From Hyphomonas chukchiensis (GTDB lineage Bacteria; Pseudomonadota; Alphaproteobacteria; Caulobacterales; Hyphomonadaceae), in contig NZ_AWFG01000013.1 of the NCBI RefSeq assembly GCF_000682695.1, positions 1-64,000 of the forward strand: DNA of 64,000 nt, read 5' to 3'. Below are positions 31,361 to 41,315 of the stretch, piece after piece. How positions within the stretch are numbered: position 1 is the first letter of the stretch; the number at the start of each line of letters is the position of its first letter. Position numbers and translations under genes: made by a program. The notes below the pieces were generated by a model. That model saw only the letters and a program-made list of their open reading frames with translations. It searched no databases and was not told the DNA's origin.

Positions 31361-34300
31361 ATGCAGATAACCGAACTCCGCATCGCCGGCTTCAAGTCGT
31401 TCGTCGACCCGCAAACCGTGCCCGTAGAACCGGGGCTCACGGGGATTGTGGGTCCGAACGGCTGTGGCAAGTCGAACCTTCTTGAGGCCCTTCGCTGGGC
31501 CATGGGCGCCAGCTCGGCCAAGGCCATGCGCGGCGGCGAGATGGACGATCTGATCTTCTCCGGCGCGCAGGGCAGGCCCGCGCGCGAGACGGCTGAAGTC
31601 ACGCTCGTCCTCGACAATTCCAAACGAACTGCACCGCCCGAGTTCAATTCCTCCGATACGCTGGAAATCGTGCGAAAGCTGCGCCGCGGCGCGGGCACAT
31701 CCTACAAGCTCAACGGCCGGACAGTGCGCGGCAAGGACATCCAGCTCCTGTTCGCCGATGCCTCGACGGGCGCCAACTCCCCTGCCCTCGTGCGCCAGGG
31801 CCAGATTTCGGAACTGATCGGCTCCAAGCCGCAGAACCGCCGCCGGATTCTCGAAGAGGCTGCCGGTATCGCTGGCCTCAACACACGCCGCCATGAAGCC
31901 GAACTGAAGCTCAATGGCGCCGAAGCGAACCTTGAACGCCTGACAGAAGTGTCCGCCGAGGTGGAGCGCCAGCTGGCCAGTCTCAAGCGTCAGGCTGGCA
32001 AGGCCCGCAAGTACAAGCGCCTGTCGGATGAAATCCACGCGCTGGACGCCCTTGTCGCCCATTTGCGCTGGAGCGAAGCCAAGCTCGCCTGCGACATTGC
32101 CCGTGAAAAACTGGAAGAATCGCGCCGGGCTGTTGAAGACCTGACGCGTCGGGACGCGATCTGCGAGCGTGAGCGTATCGAAGCCAGCGAAGGCCTTGGC
32201 CCGCTGCGCGAGGCCGAAAGTGGCGCCTCCGCCAAACTCGGCCAGGCCCGTATAGCGCTCGCCAGACTGGAAACCGAGCGCAAGGTCGCTGCTGACGCCC
32301 ATGCACGTCTGGAAGCAGAGGCTGCCCGCCTCGTTGAAGACCTTGAGCGCGAACAAGCCGCAAAGGCCGAAGCCGAAGCGGCCACCGAAAACGCCCGGAA
32401 TGAACTGTCCGCGCTGCCCGTCATGGACGAAGCGCGCAATGACGAAATCGAGGCAGAGATTCGCGCCCGTCTCGAAACAGCGCGAAACCAGCTCTCCGCC
32501 GCTGAGGAAGCCGCCGACAACGCACAGGCACAGCTCTCTGAAGTGCGTGCCCGCCGCAAGGCATCGGAAGAGAATGTCGGCGCGCAGACACGTCGCCGCG
32601 ACCAGATCACGGCGGATATCAACCGGCTGACCGCCGAGATGGCGGGCCTCGAAGATGCCGTGTCGCTCGTGCGCAAGCTGAAGGATGCCAAGGACGCCGA
32701 GGCGCAAGCCGAGCAGGCATTGCAGGATGCAGAGAAAGCCGTCGAAGCCGCTGAAGCAAGGCTGACCGAGACACGCGCAGCGGAAGCCGACGCCCAGCCC
32801 CCGCGCGACGCCGCCGACAAGGACGTGCGCGCGCTAGAAGGCGAGATTGCGGGACTGCAAAAACTCCTGCGCAAGGCCGATGGCCCCAGCGCGCCCCCTG
32901 TTATCGACCGCATCCGCACACATGACGGCTACGAGAAGGCCGTTGCTGCCGCGCTTGGGGACGATATCGAGGCACCAACGGACCGTTCTGCGGCCATGTT
33001 CTGGAGCGGCGCTGGAGCTGCCATCCAGTCCCTGCCTGCGGGCGCAACACCATTGAGCGAATTCGTTGAAGCGCCTTCCGAGCTGGCGGCTCGCCTCTCT
33101 CAATGCGGCGTTGCGGCGGCAGCAGACGGCGCGCGCCTGATGGCTGAATTGAAACCGGGCCAGCGCCTCGTTTCACGGGAGGGACATCTGTGGCGCTGGG
33201 ATGGTTTCACACGCACACCGGATGCACCGGTGTCAGCTGCTGCCCGACTTGAACAGCAGGCCAGGCTTGAAGCTGCGCAAAAAGAGATCGAGCCGCTTCA
33301 GGCCGAACTCGCGCACCTCACCACCAAACTGACAGAAGCCCGCGATGCGCGCTTGGCCGCCGAGGAGGCCCTGCGCGGTCTGCGCCAAACCATCGCACCG
33401 GCTCAGCGTAGCCTCAGCGAGGCCCGCACAAGGGTCACGGAAGCCTCCCAGGCCTCCGAACGGGCCGCGATGAAGCGCGACACGGCCGGAGAAGCCCTCG
33501 CCCGCGCCAATGCCGATCTGGCTGTGGTCAAGGAAGCCCTGTCGCTGATGTCGCCACAGTCTTCCGCCGAAGAGGAATCAACGCTTGAGGCAAGGCTGAC
33601 AGAAGCACGCATGGGCGTCACAAAGGCCCGCGATGCCGAAATCGAGGCGCGCGGCCAACTCACAGACATTACACGCGGCCGGGAACAGGCCGCCAACCGT
33701 CGCGCGGGCCTTGAGCGCGACGTGGAAACCTGGACCACCCGCGCGATCGCCGCAGGTGACCGTGTCGAACGGCTCGTCCAGCGCCGCGCCAGTGCCGCGT
33801 CCGAAGCCATCGCCGCCAAGTCTCGTCCCGAGGAACTCGCCACCGAGATCGAGTCCATGGCGGCCGATGTCGAACGGCTTGAGACAGAGCGCAAGCGCAT
33901 CGCAGACCAGCTTTCGGAAAAGGAAGCTGCAGCGCGGGAAGCCGAGACCGCCGCACGCCAGGCTGCCGTCGCCGCATCTGAATCCCGCGAGACACTGGCG
34001 GGTTGGAGCGTGAAGCTGGAAACGGCTGAAGGTCGCCTCGAAGAAAGCGTCGAGATTGCCCGCAACTCGTTCCAGCGTACGCCCGAAGGCCTGTTGGCAA
34101 TTGCCGAGTCAGGCCTCGACGAAGCGGAGATGGGCGAATTCACGCCGCGCGACGCGGAACGCAAGGTCGAAGACCTGCGCCGCGAACGCGACCAGCTCGG
34201 CGGCGTCAACATGAATGCCGAGGAAGAGGCCGAGGAACTCGAAACCCGCCTTGGCAGCCAGGTTCATGAGAAAGAAGACCTGACGGCCGCCATCGCCAAG

Positions 34301-34822
34301 CTGCGGGAAGGCGTCGATGCGCTCAATGCAGAGGGGCGCGAACGCCTGTTGGCCGCCTTCGAGACCGTCAATGAGCATTTCAAGGCCCTGTTCACGGCCC
34401 TCTTCCGGGGCGGACAGGCGGAACTTCGCCTTGTCGATGCCGAAGACCCGCTGAACGCCGGCCTCGAAATCTTCGCCCAACCGCCCGGCAAGAAGCTCGG
34501 CACGCTGAACCTGATGTCAGGCGGCGAGCAGGCGCTGACAGCAGCCGCCCTGATCTTCGCCGTGTTCCTGTCGCGCCCTGCACCGATTTGCGTGCTGGAC
34601 GAGGTGGACGCGCCGCTGGATGACGCCAACGTGGACCGTTTCTGCAACATGCTGAACGAAATGCGCCAGCGCACCGACACACGCTTCGTGGTGATCACCC
34701 ATAACCCGGTCACCATGAGCCGGATGGACCGTCTTTTCGGCGTCACCATGCGCGAACAGGGCGTTTCAAAACTCGTTTCTGTGGACCTTGAAGCCGCCGA
34801 ACAGCTTGTTGCGGCGGAGTAG
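31361..34822 (+). CDS. smc: Chromosome segregation protein SMC
   Basis: 1153 residues. Walker A GPNGCGKSNLLEAL at 31-44, two long coiled-coil stretches rich in A, E, R and K, a hinge around residues 520-610, the ABC signature LMSGGEQAL near 1050 and Walker B ICVLDEVDAPLDD at the end. SMC dimers extrude DNA loops and organise the chromosome. The partners ScpA and ScpB are not in this window. Confidence 0.98.
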   Translation: MQITELRIAGFKSFVDPQTVPVEPGLTGIVGPNGCGKSNLLEALRWAMGASSAKAMRGGEMDDLIFSGAQGRPARETAEVTLVLDNSKRTAPPEFNSSDTLEIVRKLRRGAGTSYKLNGRTVRGKDIQLLFADASTGANSPALVRQGQISELIGSKPQNRRRILEEAAGIAGLNTRRHEAELKLNGAEANLERLTEVSAEVERQLASLKRQAGKARKYKRLSDEIHALDALVAHLRWSEAKLACDIAREKLEESRRAVEDLTRRDAICERERIEASEGLGPLREAESGASAKLGQARIALARLETERKVAADAHARLEAEAARLVEDLEREQAAKAEAEAATENARNELSALPVMDEARNDEIEAEIRARLETARNQLSAAEEAADNAQAQLSEVRARRKASEENVGAQTRRRDQITADINRLTAEMAGLEDAVSLVRKLKDAKDAEAQAEQALQDAEKAVEAAEARLTETRAAEADAQPPRDAADKDVRALEGEIAGLQKLLRKADGPSAPPVIDRIRTHDGYEKAVAAALGDDIEAPTDRSAAMFWSGAGAAIQSLPAGATPLSEFVEAPSELAARLSQCGVAAAADGARLMAELKPGQRLVSREGHLWRWDGFTRTPDAPVSAAARLEQQARLEAAQKEIEPLQAELAHLTTKLTEARDARLAAEEALRGLRQTIAPAQRSLSEARTRVTEASQASERAAMKRDTAGEALARANADLAVVKEALSLMSPQSSAEEESTLEARLTEARMGVTKARDAEIEARGQLTDITRGREQAANRRAGLERDVETWTTRAIAAGDRVERLVQRRASAASEAIAAKSRPEELATEIESMAADVERLETERKRIADQLSEKEAAAREAETAARQAAVAASESRETLAGWSVKLETAEGRLEESVEIARNSFQRTPEGLLAIAESGLDEAEMGEFTPRDAERKVEDLRRERDQLGGVNMNAEEEAEELETRLGSQVHEKEDLTAAIAKLREGVDALNAEGRERLLAAFETVNEHFKALFTALFRGGQAELRLVDAEDPLNAGLEIFAQPPGKKLGTLNLMSGGEQALTAAALIFAVFLSRPAPICVLDEVDAPLDDANVDRFCNMLNEMRQRTDTRFVVITHNPVTMSRMDRLFGVTMREQGVSKLVSVDLEAAEQLVAAE

Positions 34823-34881
34823 CGCAGACGCACAGTCAGGAATTACAATAAAAACAAGGAATTGTGTTTCTGTAATCGCGG

Positions 34882-34910
34882 TTGACTTGGCAGAGCCCCC
34901 CTCATAGTTT
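34882..34910 (+). promoter_or_regulatory. Putative promoter of the Fo operon
   Basis: TTGACT (34882-34887), a 17-base spacer and TAGTTT (34905-34910) form a reasonable housekeeping promoter 62 bases before the atpI start. The -10 is weak, as is common in alphaproteobacteria. Confidence 0.5.
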
Positions 34911-34971
34911 GCGCCGAAATCCGGGGGTCTCCCGATCAGCAAGGATTCGCGGCTGCGGAGCGCTTTAAAAC

Positions 34972-35322
34972 ATGTCCAGTGAGGGTCCAGACGGCCTTGG
35001 TGAGGAAATCGCCAAAGCAAGGGCGGCCCGCGCTGAACGGGAAGCGACGAAGCAAGCGCAAACCAAGGCTGACGAAGGAAATCATTCGGCCGGGGCTTAT
35101 GCCCTGCGATATGGCGCGGAATTCGGCGCCAGCATCTTTGTCGGTGGCTTCATGGGCTACTGGATCGATGTTTTCGCAGGAACGAAGCCCTGGGGCTTGC
35201 TGATCATGGGGTCTTTTGGCTTCGCAGCGGGCATTCGGGCCATATTACGCGCCTATAAAGAGCTGAATGCTCAGGCGCTGAAACATACAGAGGGGCCGCA
35301 GGCCTCCGAAGACGGGAATTGA
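34972..35322 (+). CDS. atpI: ATP synthase protein I (AtpI/AtpZ family)
   Basis: 116 residues. A charged N-terminus (about 1-40) is followed by two hydrophobic helices (YGAEFGASIFVGGFMGYWID and WGLLIMGSFGFAAGIRAIL). AtpI is an assembly factor for the c-ring and not a structural subunit. It is the first gene of the Fo operon, and its TGA lies 5 bases before atpB. Confidence 0.9.
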   Translation: MSSEGPDGLGEEIAKARAARAEREATKQAQTKADEGNHSAGAYALRYGAEFGASIFVGGFMGYWIDVFAGTKPWGLLIMGSFGFAAGIRAILRAYKELNAQALKHTEGPQASEDGN

Positions 35323-35327
35323 TACGG

Positions 35328-36098
35328 ATGAACCTGTTTATGCCGAGCGTTGCGCTGGATCCCATCCACCAGTTCAAGGTCACCAAGTGGCTCGACTTCA
35401 ATGTCGGCGGCATCGACCTGTCGTTTACCAACGCATCCGGCTTCATGGCGCTGGGCGTCATCCTGACGATCGCTTTCTTCGGCGTGGCCGCCTCGAAAGG
35501 CCAGCTCGTGCCTTCGCGCCTCCAGTCGCTCGCTGAAATCGGTTACGGCTTCGTGGCCGACATGGTGCGCGGCGCCGCTGGCGAGGAAGGCCTCAAGTTC
35601 TTCCCGTTCGTCTTCACACTCTTCTTCTTCCTGTTCTTCGCGAACATGATCGGCATGGTGCCTTACGCCTTCACCACCACGAGCCATATCATCGTGACCG
35701 GCGCCTTGGCCCTCCTCGTGATTTCCATCGTGATCGGCTTCGGCTTCTACAAGAACGGCTTCAAGTTCCTGAAGCTCTTCGCCCCGTCGGGCGCACCATG
35801 GCCAATCTATATCATTCTGATCCCGATTGAGATCATTTCCTTCTTTGCCCGCCCGCTGACCCTGTCGCTGCGTCTGTTCGCCAACATGCTGGCCGGACAC
35901 ATCATGCTGAAACTGTTCGCCGGTTTCGCTGTCGGCCTGATCGCAGCAGGCGGCGCCTATATCATCATCGCGCCATTCGCTTTTGCCATGGGCGTTGCGC
36001 TCAACGCACTTGAGCTTCTGGTCGCTGGCCTGCAGGCTTACGTCTTCGCCATTCTGACCTGTGTGTACCTTAACGACGCGTTCCACCCCGCACACTAG
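35328..36098 (+). CDS. atpB: ATP synthase Fo subunit a
   Basis: 256 residues with five to six membrane helices. The conserved LTLSLRLFANMLAGHIML segment holds the essential arginine that faces the c-ring, and subunit a provides the two proton half-channels. ATG 35328 gives MNLFMPSVALDPIHQF, the expected start. Confidence 0.97.
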   Translation: MNLFMPSVALDPIHQFKVTKWLDFNVGGIDLSFTNASGFMALGVILTIAFFGVAASKGQLVPSRLQSLAEIGYGFVADMVRGAAGEEGLKFFPFVFTLFFFLFFANMIGMVPYAFTTTSHIIVTGALALLVISIVIGFGFYKNGFKFLKLFAPSGAPWPIYIILIPIEIISFFARPLTLSLRLFANMLAGHIMLKLFAGFAVGLIAAGGAYIIIAPFAFAMGVALNALELLVAGLQAYVFAILTCVYLNDAFHPAH

Positions 36099-36213
36099 TT
36101 ACCCTTTCGCCGGTGCGGCCACATGGTCACACCAAACCGCTTGACGCCGCACACGGAACACGCTTCACGGGCGGCACTTTGTAGAACAACAGCATTCCCA
36201 TAAGGAGATCCCC

Positions 36214-36450
36214 ATGGAAGGCGATATCACCCTCGGCCTCAAATATGTTGGCGCAGGCCTCGCAACACTCGGCATGATCGGTGCCGCTATCGGTGTGGGC
36301 AACATCTTCGGCTCGTTCCTCGACGCCGCAATGCGCAACCCATCGGCTGCCCCGCAGCAGACCGGCAACCTCTTCATCGGTATGGCCCTCTCCGAAGCGC
36401 TCGGCATTCTGTCGTTCCTCGTGGCCATCCTGATCCTGTTCGTCGTCTAG
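36214..36450 (+). CDS. atpE: ATP synthase Fo subunit c
   Basis: 78 residues, two helices with the polar loop RNP (41-43). The proton-carrying carboxylate is Glu61 in [12 protein letters not shown], with no extra sodium-ligand pattern obvious, so a proton-driven ring is expected. AAGGAG lies 6 bases before the ATG, a strong site fitting the high copy number of c. It is preceded by 115 bases without a gene. Confidence 0.98.
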   Translation: MEGDITLGLKYVGAGLATLGMIGAAIGVGNIFGSFLDAAMRNPSAAPQQTGNLFIGMALSEALGILSFLVAILILFVV

Positions 36451-36525
36451 GAAGCTTTCCGGCTTCGGGCTGGCGACATTTGCGTCTCCAGCCCTGACGA
36501 CTGACATGAAACCGAGGATATTTTG

Positions 36526-37077
36526 ATGCTGATCGCATTGCTTGCAGAAACTGCGGCCCACGGGTCCGAACATCTTGCGGAAGACACACCGCCGCCGTTT
36601 CCGCCGTTCGAAACATGGCACATGCCATCCCAGCTGTTCTGGCTGGCGATCCTGTTTGGCATCCTCTACCTCACCATGTCGCGGGTCATCCTGCCGAAAC
36701 TGTCGGATACGCTCGAAAAGCGTTCTGACCGGATCGCATCCGACCTCGACCAGGCGGCCCGCCTGAACGACCAGGCAACGGAAGCCCAGCAGGCTCTTGA
36801 GCTGCGCATTGCGCAGGCCAAGAACAAGGCCCGCGAAACGGCTGACAAGGCTCGCGCCAAGATGGATGCCGAAATGGCCGCCGAAACGGCACGCGTCGAC
36901 GCCGAAATTGAAAAGAAGCTGGATGCGGCTGACGAGCGGATCGCAAGTCTTCGCGTTGAAGCCATGAAGAATGTCGAGCAGATCGCCATTGAGACCGCAG
37001 ACACGATTGTTGGTCGGTTCGGCGTATCGGCTTCGAAATCCGAGCTGAAAAAAGCCGTTACTGCGGCGCTGGAGTAG
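36526..37077 (+). CDS. ATP synthase Fo subunit b' (peripheral stalk)
   Basis: 183 residues. A single membrane helix (QLFWLAILFGILYLTMS, about 33-50) is followed by a long A/E/K/R-rich helix forming the stator. Having b and b' as separate genes is characteristic of alphaproteobacteria and phototrophs. GAGG lies upstream of ATG 36526. Confidence 0.93.
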   Translation: MLIALLAETAAHGSEHLAEDTPPPFPPFETWHMPSQLFWLAILFGILYLTMSRVILPKLSDTLEKRSDRIASDLDQAARLNDQATEAQQALELRIAQAKNKARETADKARAKMDAEMAAETARVDAEIEKKLDAADERIASLRVEAMKNVEQIAIETADTIVGRFGVSASKSELKKAVTAALE

Positions 37078-37081
37078 TCAC

Positions 37082-37684
37082 ATGCGGACGATGAAATATC
37101 TCATCCCGATGAGCGTACTGGCTGCAAGCGCAGCCCTGCCAGCCTTGGCGGCGGAAGAAGGCCACGCTGCCGGTCATGGTGAGGGCTTCATTGGCGGACT
37201 GGCCTATGCGTTCACCGACCCGGTGACATTCACCGCCTTCCTGGCATTTGTTGTCTTCCTCCTGATCGCGGCACGTATGGGCGCCTTCAAGACCATTCTT
37301 GGTGGCCTGGACAATCGCGCCAGCGCCATCTCTGCCGAACTGGAAGAGGCCCGCAACCTGCGTGAACGCGCTGCCGAGGCGCTTGCCCTGGCTGAACGTC
37401 GCCAGCAGGACGCTGACAAGGAAGCCGAGGCCATGATCGACCAGGCTAAGGCTGACGCGAAACAGATCATGGCAGAGGCCCGCAAGGACATTGCCGACCG
37501 TCTCGTTCGCCGTGAAGCGCTTGCCGAGGCGCGTATCTACCGCGCGGAAGCCGAAGCGACCGAACAGGTGCGCCGCGCAGCAGCGGATGCCGCCATCTCG
37601 GCCGCACGCCGCGTCCTCAGCGAGGATAACGGCGTTGACCAGTTCGAGGCAGCTGCCCGCGAGATCGACCGCGCCCTGAGCTAG
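37082..37684 (+). CDS. atpF: ATP synthase Fo subunit b
   Basis: 200 residues. An N-terminal hydrophobic stretch ending in ALAAEE looks like a signal peptide, then comes a second membrane helix (TFTAFLAFVVFLLIAARMG) and a long coiled coil. It pairs with b' to make the stator that holds alpha3beta3. GGAG lies 8 bases before the ATG, and the gene begins 4 bases after b'. Confidence 0.95.
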   Translation: MRTMKYLIPMSVLAASAALPALAAEEGHAAGHGEGFIGGLAYAFTDPVTFTAFLAFVVFLLIAARMGAFKTILGGLDNRASAISAELEEARNLRERAAEALALAERRQQDADKEAEAMIDQAKADAKQIMAEARKDIADRLVRREALAEARIYRAEAEATEQVRRAAADAAISAARRVLSEDNGVDQFEAAAREIDRALS

Positions 37685-37704
37685 CAGCGCAGGCTCGAGC
37701 TCAT

Positions 37705-37746
37705 AAAGAAAAGCGCCGCTGGAGAGATCCGGCGGCGCTTTTCTTT
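37705..37746. terminator. Bidirectional terminator between atpF and the TIR gene
   Basis: AAAGAAAAGCGCCGC (37705-37719) and GCGGCGCTTTTCTTT (37732-37746) form a perfect 15-bp stem with a 12-base loop. T-rich arms follow the GC stem on both strands, so it can end atpF from one side and the TIR gene from the other. Confidence 0.88.
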
Positions 37747-37763
37747 TGACCGTGGAGGAATGC

Positions 37764-38672
37764 CTACTCGGCGGTGTCGTCCACGATGGCGCCCGGCTGA
37801 AGCACCTGGTTCATGAGCGAGCGTGGCACCTGACCGGCAGGGCATGTCAGGGCCACTGCCGTACCATTGCTGATCGCTGGCATGGAGGCCCGCATTTCAG
37901 GTGTGAGAGGTTGGGAGCGGAAGACCCATGCAAGGATCAGCATGGCCGCGATTGCGACCATGATGCCGCCAATCGTGCCCCAGCCAATGCCCATGTCGGC
38001 ATCCGCCTGACGAATGGTGGCGGCTGTCGGCCGAGCCGCTTCGGCAATCTTGACCCCGGCGACCGGACGATGGCCGTTACCATTCGCGCCCTTGAGTGAT
38101 GCCGCAGCGAGCGCTGCAGCGCCTTGTGCCTCAGGGGCAGGCGCTGGCTTCTTGCCAAGCTCTTTTTCACGCTGTGTCTTCGCGTGGAGCGCCAGAGGGT
38201 CTTCGGGGTGGGCGGCGAGCCAGTCTGCCCGCTCATCCTCATCCTTCGAACCATAACCCATCCACTCGCGCAGGTCGGTGCGACCATCACGGCTGCCAAG
38301 CTCGTCCACGGCCTGGTAAAAGCCCTCAGGCGTCTTGCGGGATGTCATGCCAACAATCGAGAAACGCTTGTTGGTCCGGAATGGCTCATAAGGAATGGTC
38401 TTGTCGAGGCCCATCTGGACAAGCGTGCCAGGACGGGAATGGCCCACCGAAGCGGCGGCCCTGACCCAGTCGCTCTTGACCGCGTTCTCGGACCACAGGA
38501 CGAGCATGGACGTGGAGTTCATCGCATTACGCGCGTCCTTGGCGTCAAAGGTCTCGTCGACCTGCTTCTGGTCAAACCAGACCTTGAATTTGAGGGCGCG
38601 AAGCCGCCTTGCGATCAGCTTCGCCGTGTCGCGATCTTCGTTCGCGGATACCAGAAAGACGTCATATGCCAT
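37764..38672 (-). CDS. TIR-domain membrane protein
   Basis: 302 residues. Residues 1-110 form a TIR domain (YDVFLVSANEDRDTAKLIAR, VLWSENAVKSDWV), then a proline/alanine linker with HPEDPLALHAKTQ, then one membrane helix near 227-249 and a short C-terminal part with one cysteine. TIR domains either bind other TIR domains or cleave NAD+. The position of the catalytic Glu appears to be Asp39 (or is shifted to Glu40), and the usual Glu after SxWV is Ala, so NADase activity is doubtful. ATG 38672 is preceded by AGGA. Not part of a recognisable defence locus. Confidence 0.8.
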   Translation of the reverse strand: MAYDVFLVSANEDRDTAKLIARRLRALKFKVWFDQKQVDETFDAKDARNAMNSTSMLVLWSENAVKSDWVRAAASVGHSRPGTLVQMGLDKTIPYEPFRTNKRFSIVGMTSRKTPEGFYQAVDELGSRDGRTDLREWMGYGSKDEDERADWLAAHPEDPLALHAKTQREKELGKKPAPAPEAQGAAALAAASLKGANGNGHRPVAGVKIAEAARPTAATIRQADADMGIGWGTIGGIMVAIAAMLILAWVFRSQPLTPEMRASMPAISNGTAVALTCPAGQVPRSLMNQVLQPGAIVDDTAE

Positions 38673-38819
38673 GGGGTCATTCCTGCAACTCTTGTGCCGA
38701 GCATAGCAATACTGCCCCCCTTGGCCACCCAATTCCGCTTTCAGGCGACAAAACTGCCTGTTTTTCGTGGCGAAATAGCGCTAAGGCCCCCGTCAGACAG
38801 TCAGAAAAAGGAGGCCGGA

Positions 38820-39917
38820 ATGGGCTTCAAATGTGGAATTGTGGGCCTGCCCAATGTCGGCAAGTCGACCCTCTTCAACGCGCTCACGCAGACCGCCGCC
38901 GCACAGGCCGCCAATTATCCGTTCTGCACGATCGAGCCGAACGTTGGTGAAGTCGCGGTGCCGGAACCCCGGCTCAACGAACTGGCCCGGATTGCAGGTT
39001 CGAAGGAGATCATTCCGGCGCGCATGAACTTCGTCGATATCGCCGGCCTCGTTGAGGGGGCCTCCAAGGGCGAAGGTCTCGGCAACCAGTTCTTGGCCAA
39101 TATCCGCGAAACCGACGCAGTCATCTATGTCCTGCGCTGCTTCGAGAACGATGACATCACGCACGTCCGCGGCACGGTCGACCCGATCGCAGACTTCGAG
39201 GTGGTCGAGACCGAGCTTATGCTGGCCGACCTGGAAAGTCTCGACAAGCGCAAAGCCGGCGTCGAGAAGAAGGCCAAATCCGGTGACAAGGATGCCAAGG
39301 CGCAAGTTGCGCTGATCGACCTCGCCCTTGCTGAACTCAACGAAGGCCGCCCTGCCCGCAAGGCCGCTGTGCCCAAAGACGAGACGCGCGCCTGGAACAT
39401 GCTCCAGTTGCTGACCTCCAAGCCTGTTCTGTTCGTGGCCAATGTCGATGAAGACAGTGCTGCCACCGGCAATGCCCATTCCGAACGTGTGGTGGCGCGC
39501 GCCAAGGAAGAAGGCGCCGGATGCGTGGTGTTCTCGGCCCAGATCGAGAGCGAGCTGGCCTTGCTCGATGATGCCGACCGCGCCGAATATCTGGAAACGC
39601 TCGGTCTGGAAGAGCCGGGCCTGACCCGCCTGATCCATTCCGGCTATGACCTGCTCAACCTCCAGACCTATTTCACGGTCGGCCCAAAAGAGGCGCGCGC
39701 CTGGACCATCCGGCGCGGCTGGACGGCCCCGAAGGCCGCAGGCGTCATCCATGGAGATTTCGAAAAAGGTTTCATCCGGGCCGAGACCATCGCCTATTCA
39801 GACTTCGTTGCCAATGGCGGCGAAGCCGGTGCGAAGGAAGCCGGCAAAATGCGCGCAGAGGGCAAGGAATACGTCGTCCAGGATGGTGACGTACTCCACT
39901 TCCGATTCAACGTTTGA
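38820..39917 (+). CDS. ychF: Redox-regulated ATPase YchF (OLA1 family)
   Basis: 365 residues, full length. The P-loop [15 protein letters not shown], the switch [16 protein letters not shown] and the atypical G4 element NVDED indicate an OLA1/YchF-type P-loop protein that prefers ATP over GTP. The C-terminal TGS domain follows ([17 protein letters not shown]). It binds ribosomes and affects stress responses. AAGGAGG precedes ATG 38820. Confidence 0.97.
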   Translation: MGFKCGIVGLPNVGKSTLFNALTQTAAAQAANYPFCTIEPNVGEVAVPEPRLNELARIAGSKEIIPARMNFVDIAGLVEGASKGEGLGNQFLANIRETDAVIYVLRCFENDDITHVRGTVDPIADFEVVETELMLADLESLDKRKAGVEKKAKSGDKDAKAQVALIDLALAELNEGRPARKAAVPKDETRAWNMLQLLTSKPVLFVANVDEDSAATGNAHSERVVARAKEEGAGCVVFSAQIESELALLDDADRAEYLETLGLEEPGLTRLIHSGYDLLNLQTYFTVGPKEARAWTIRRGWTAPKAAGVIHGDFEKGFIRAETIAYSDFVANGGEAGAKEAGKMRAEGKEYVVQDGDVLHFRFNV

Positions 39918-39964
39918 GGAGGGGTTCGCAGAGCTCATTTTATGAGTGTGGATATAAGTAAGGA

Positions 39965-39980
39965 TTAACTATCGCGTAAC
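39965..39980 (+). promoter_or_regulatory. CtrA-box-like sequence upstream of the Csu pilus operon
   Basis: TTAACTATCGCGTAAC fits TTAA-N7-TTAAC with one mismatch (G for the fifth fixed T). It lies 83 bases before the first pilin gene, where an activator would bind. CtrA is the cell-cycle regulator of the order inferred here. Confidence 0.35.
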
Positions 39981-40047
39981 GTATACATATCATTCTACCT
40001 CCCGGAGAGACATCCCCTTCCATGGGGACGCAGCTTGGGAAGGCGCG

Positions 40048-40557
40048 ATGCAAAAAGTACCGTTTAACTACACACCATGCATCATCCTTGCGATTGCAGG
40101 GGTGCTGCTTCCATTGGGGACGTCAAGCGCTGCAACCGATACAGATACCTTCGATGTGACTGTAACAGTTATTGCAGCATGCGAGATATCCGCTACCGAC
40201 CACGACTTCGGAACCTATGACGCACTATCGCCAAGCCCACTCGACTCGACGTCGACAATCTCAGTTACTTGCACGTCAGGCGCCAGCTATTCAGTTGCGC
40301 TGAATGCCGGAACCACAGGGGGCGGCACCATACCCGCACGCCTCATGACTGATGGCTCCAATACACTCTCGTACAACCTCTACACGAACTCGGGCTACGG
40401 TACAGTCTGGGGTGATGGTACTGGCGGCTCTTCTGACGTTACCGGCACAGGCAGTGGCAGTGTTCAGGATCTGACAGTTTATGGACGCATGCCTGCAGGC
40501 CAGGGGGAACCCGCCGGCGACTATTCCGACACAGTGACGGCGACGATAACCTACTAG
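40048..40557 (+). CDS. Csu-type major pilin (spore coat U domain)
   Basis: 169 residues with a signal peptide ending near SSA-AT. The mature SCPU domain has ACEISATDHDFGTYDALSP and the C-terminal YGRMPAGQG ... GDYSDTVTATITY pattern of archaic (Csu) pilins that complete each other's fold by donor strand exchange. It is the first gene of the pilus operon. Confidence 0.9.
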   Translation: MQKVPFNYTPCIILAIAGVLLPLGTSSAATDTDTFDVTVTVIAACEISATDHDFGTYDALSPSPLDSTSTISVTCTSGASYSVALNAGTTGGGTIPARLMTDGSNTLSYNLYTNSGYGTVWGDGTGGSSDVTGTGSGSVQDLTVYGRMPAGQGEPAGDYSDTVTATITY

Positions 40558-40577
40558 CGGCAAGAGGCGATTTTTCA

Positions 40578-41315
40578 ATGTTGAACAAGGTGAAATTAAT
40601 CGTCTTCGGGGCCGCGGTTTCAATCCTGCTCCCGTCGTCAAGCGCTCTTGAACTTGCCCCCACGATGATCACGCTGGAGCGCGACCATCCGATCGCCACT
40701 TTGAGACTGGTAAACGATGGTGCGACAGACAAGACATATGAGTTGACAGGGTTCTCCTGGAAGCAAGCCGATGGCAGTGACCAACTCTCTAGCGCGCCAG
40801 CCCTGATCATCACCCCTCCTGTGGCGTCGCTCGCGCCTGGCACGGAAACCCTCGTCCGTATCGGTCTCGCCTCCCCGTCTGTAAATGGCGACGCCGAAGA
40901 GACATTTCGGATACGTGTCCGTGACATCACGCCGACCGGCCCGAATACCGCGAACGCGCTACGTATCCGCATGGAGTTTCTGTTGCCGGTTATCGTACCG
41001 GCAAATGCGCCGCAGTCTAAACTTCGGCTCGCCGATGCGCGTGAACAGGATGGCGCCCTGTGCATCCGCCTGCGCAATGAGGGCAGCTCCTACCAGAAGA
41101 TTGTCGGCCTTGGGGGCCACAAAGGCACGGCGGAGATGATCTCAGTCCAGCAATATATCCTGCCGGCATCGGAGGCGACCATATGTTCGGAAGCGCTCGC
41201 AGGCGTTCCGCGCGACCGGATCATGGCCGATCTGGCGCCAACATATGCCTCAAATGCACAAACGCTTTACCTGGTGGCGGGCAATGCAAGTGTTCCGCAC
41301 CAGACTGACGATTAG
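40578..41315 (+). CDS. Periplasmic pilus chaperone (CsuC-like)
   Basis: 245 residues. A signal peptide (ending SSSA) is followed by two immunoglobulin-like domains. ATLRLVNDGATDKTYEL and RIRMEFLLPVIVPANAPQ are the conserved strands that cap pilin subunits until they reach the usher. Its 3' end overlaps the usher start by 32 bases. Confidence 0.9.
   Translation: MLNKVKLIVFGAAVSILLPSSSALELAPTMITLERDHPIATLRLVNDGATDKTYELTGFSWKQADGSDQLSSAPALIITPPVASLAPGTETLVRIGLASPSVNGDAEETFRIRVRDITPTGPNTANALRIRMEFLLPVIVPANAPQSKLRLADAREQDGALCIRLRNEGSSYQKIVGLGGHKGTAEMISVQQYILPASEATICSEALAGVPRDRIMADLAPTYASNAQTLYLVAGNASVPHQTDD

Noticed and set aside
38124-38819. N-terminal extension of ychF
   Set aside because: It overlaps the TIR gene on the other strand, and a strong AAGGAGG fits ATG 38820, where homology begins.
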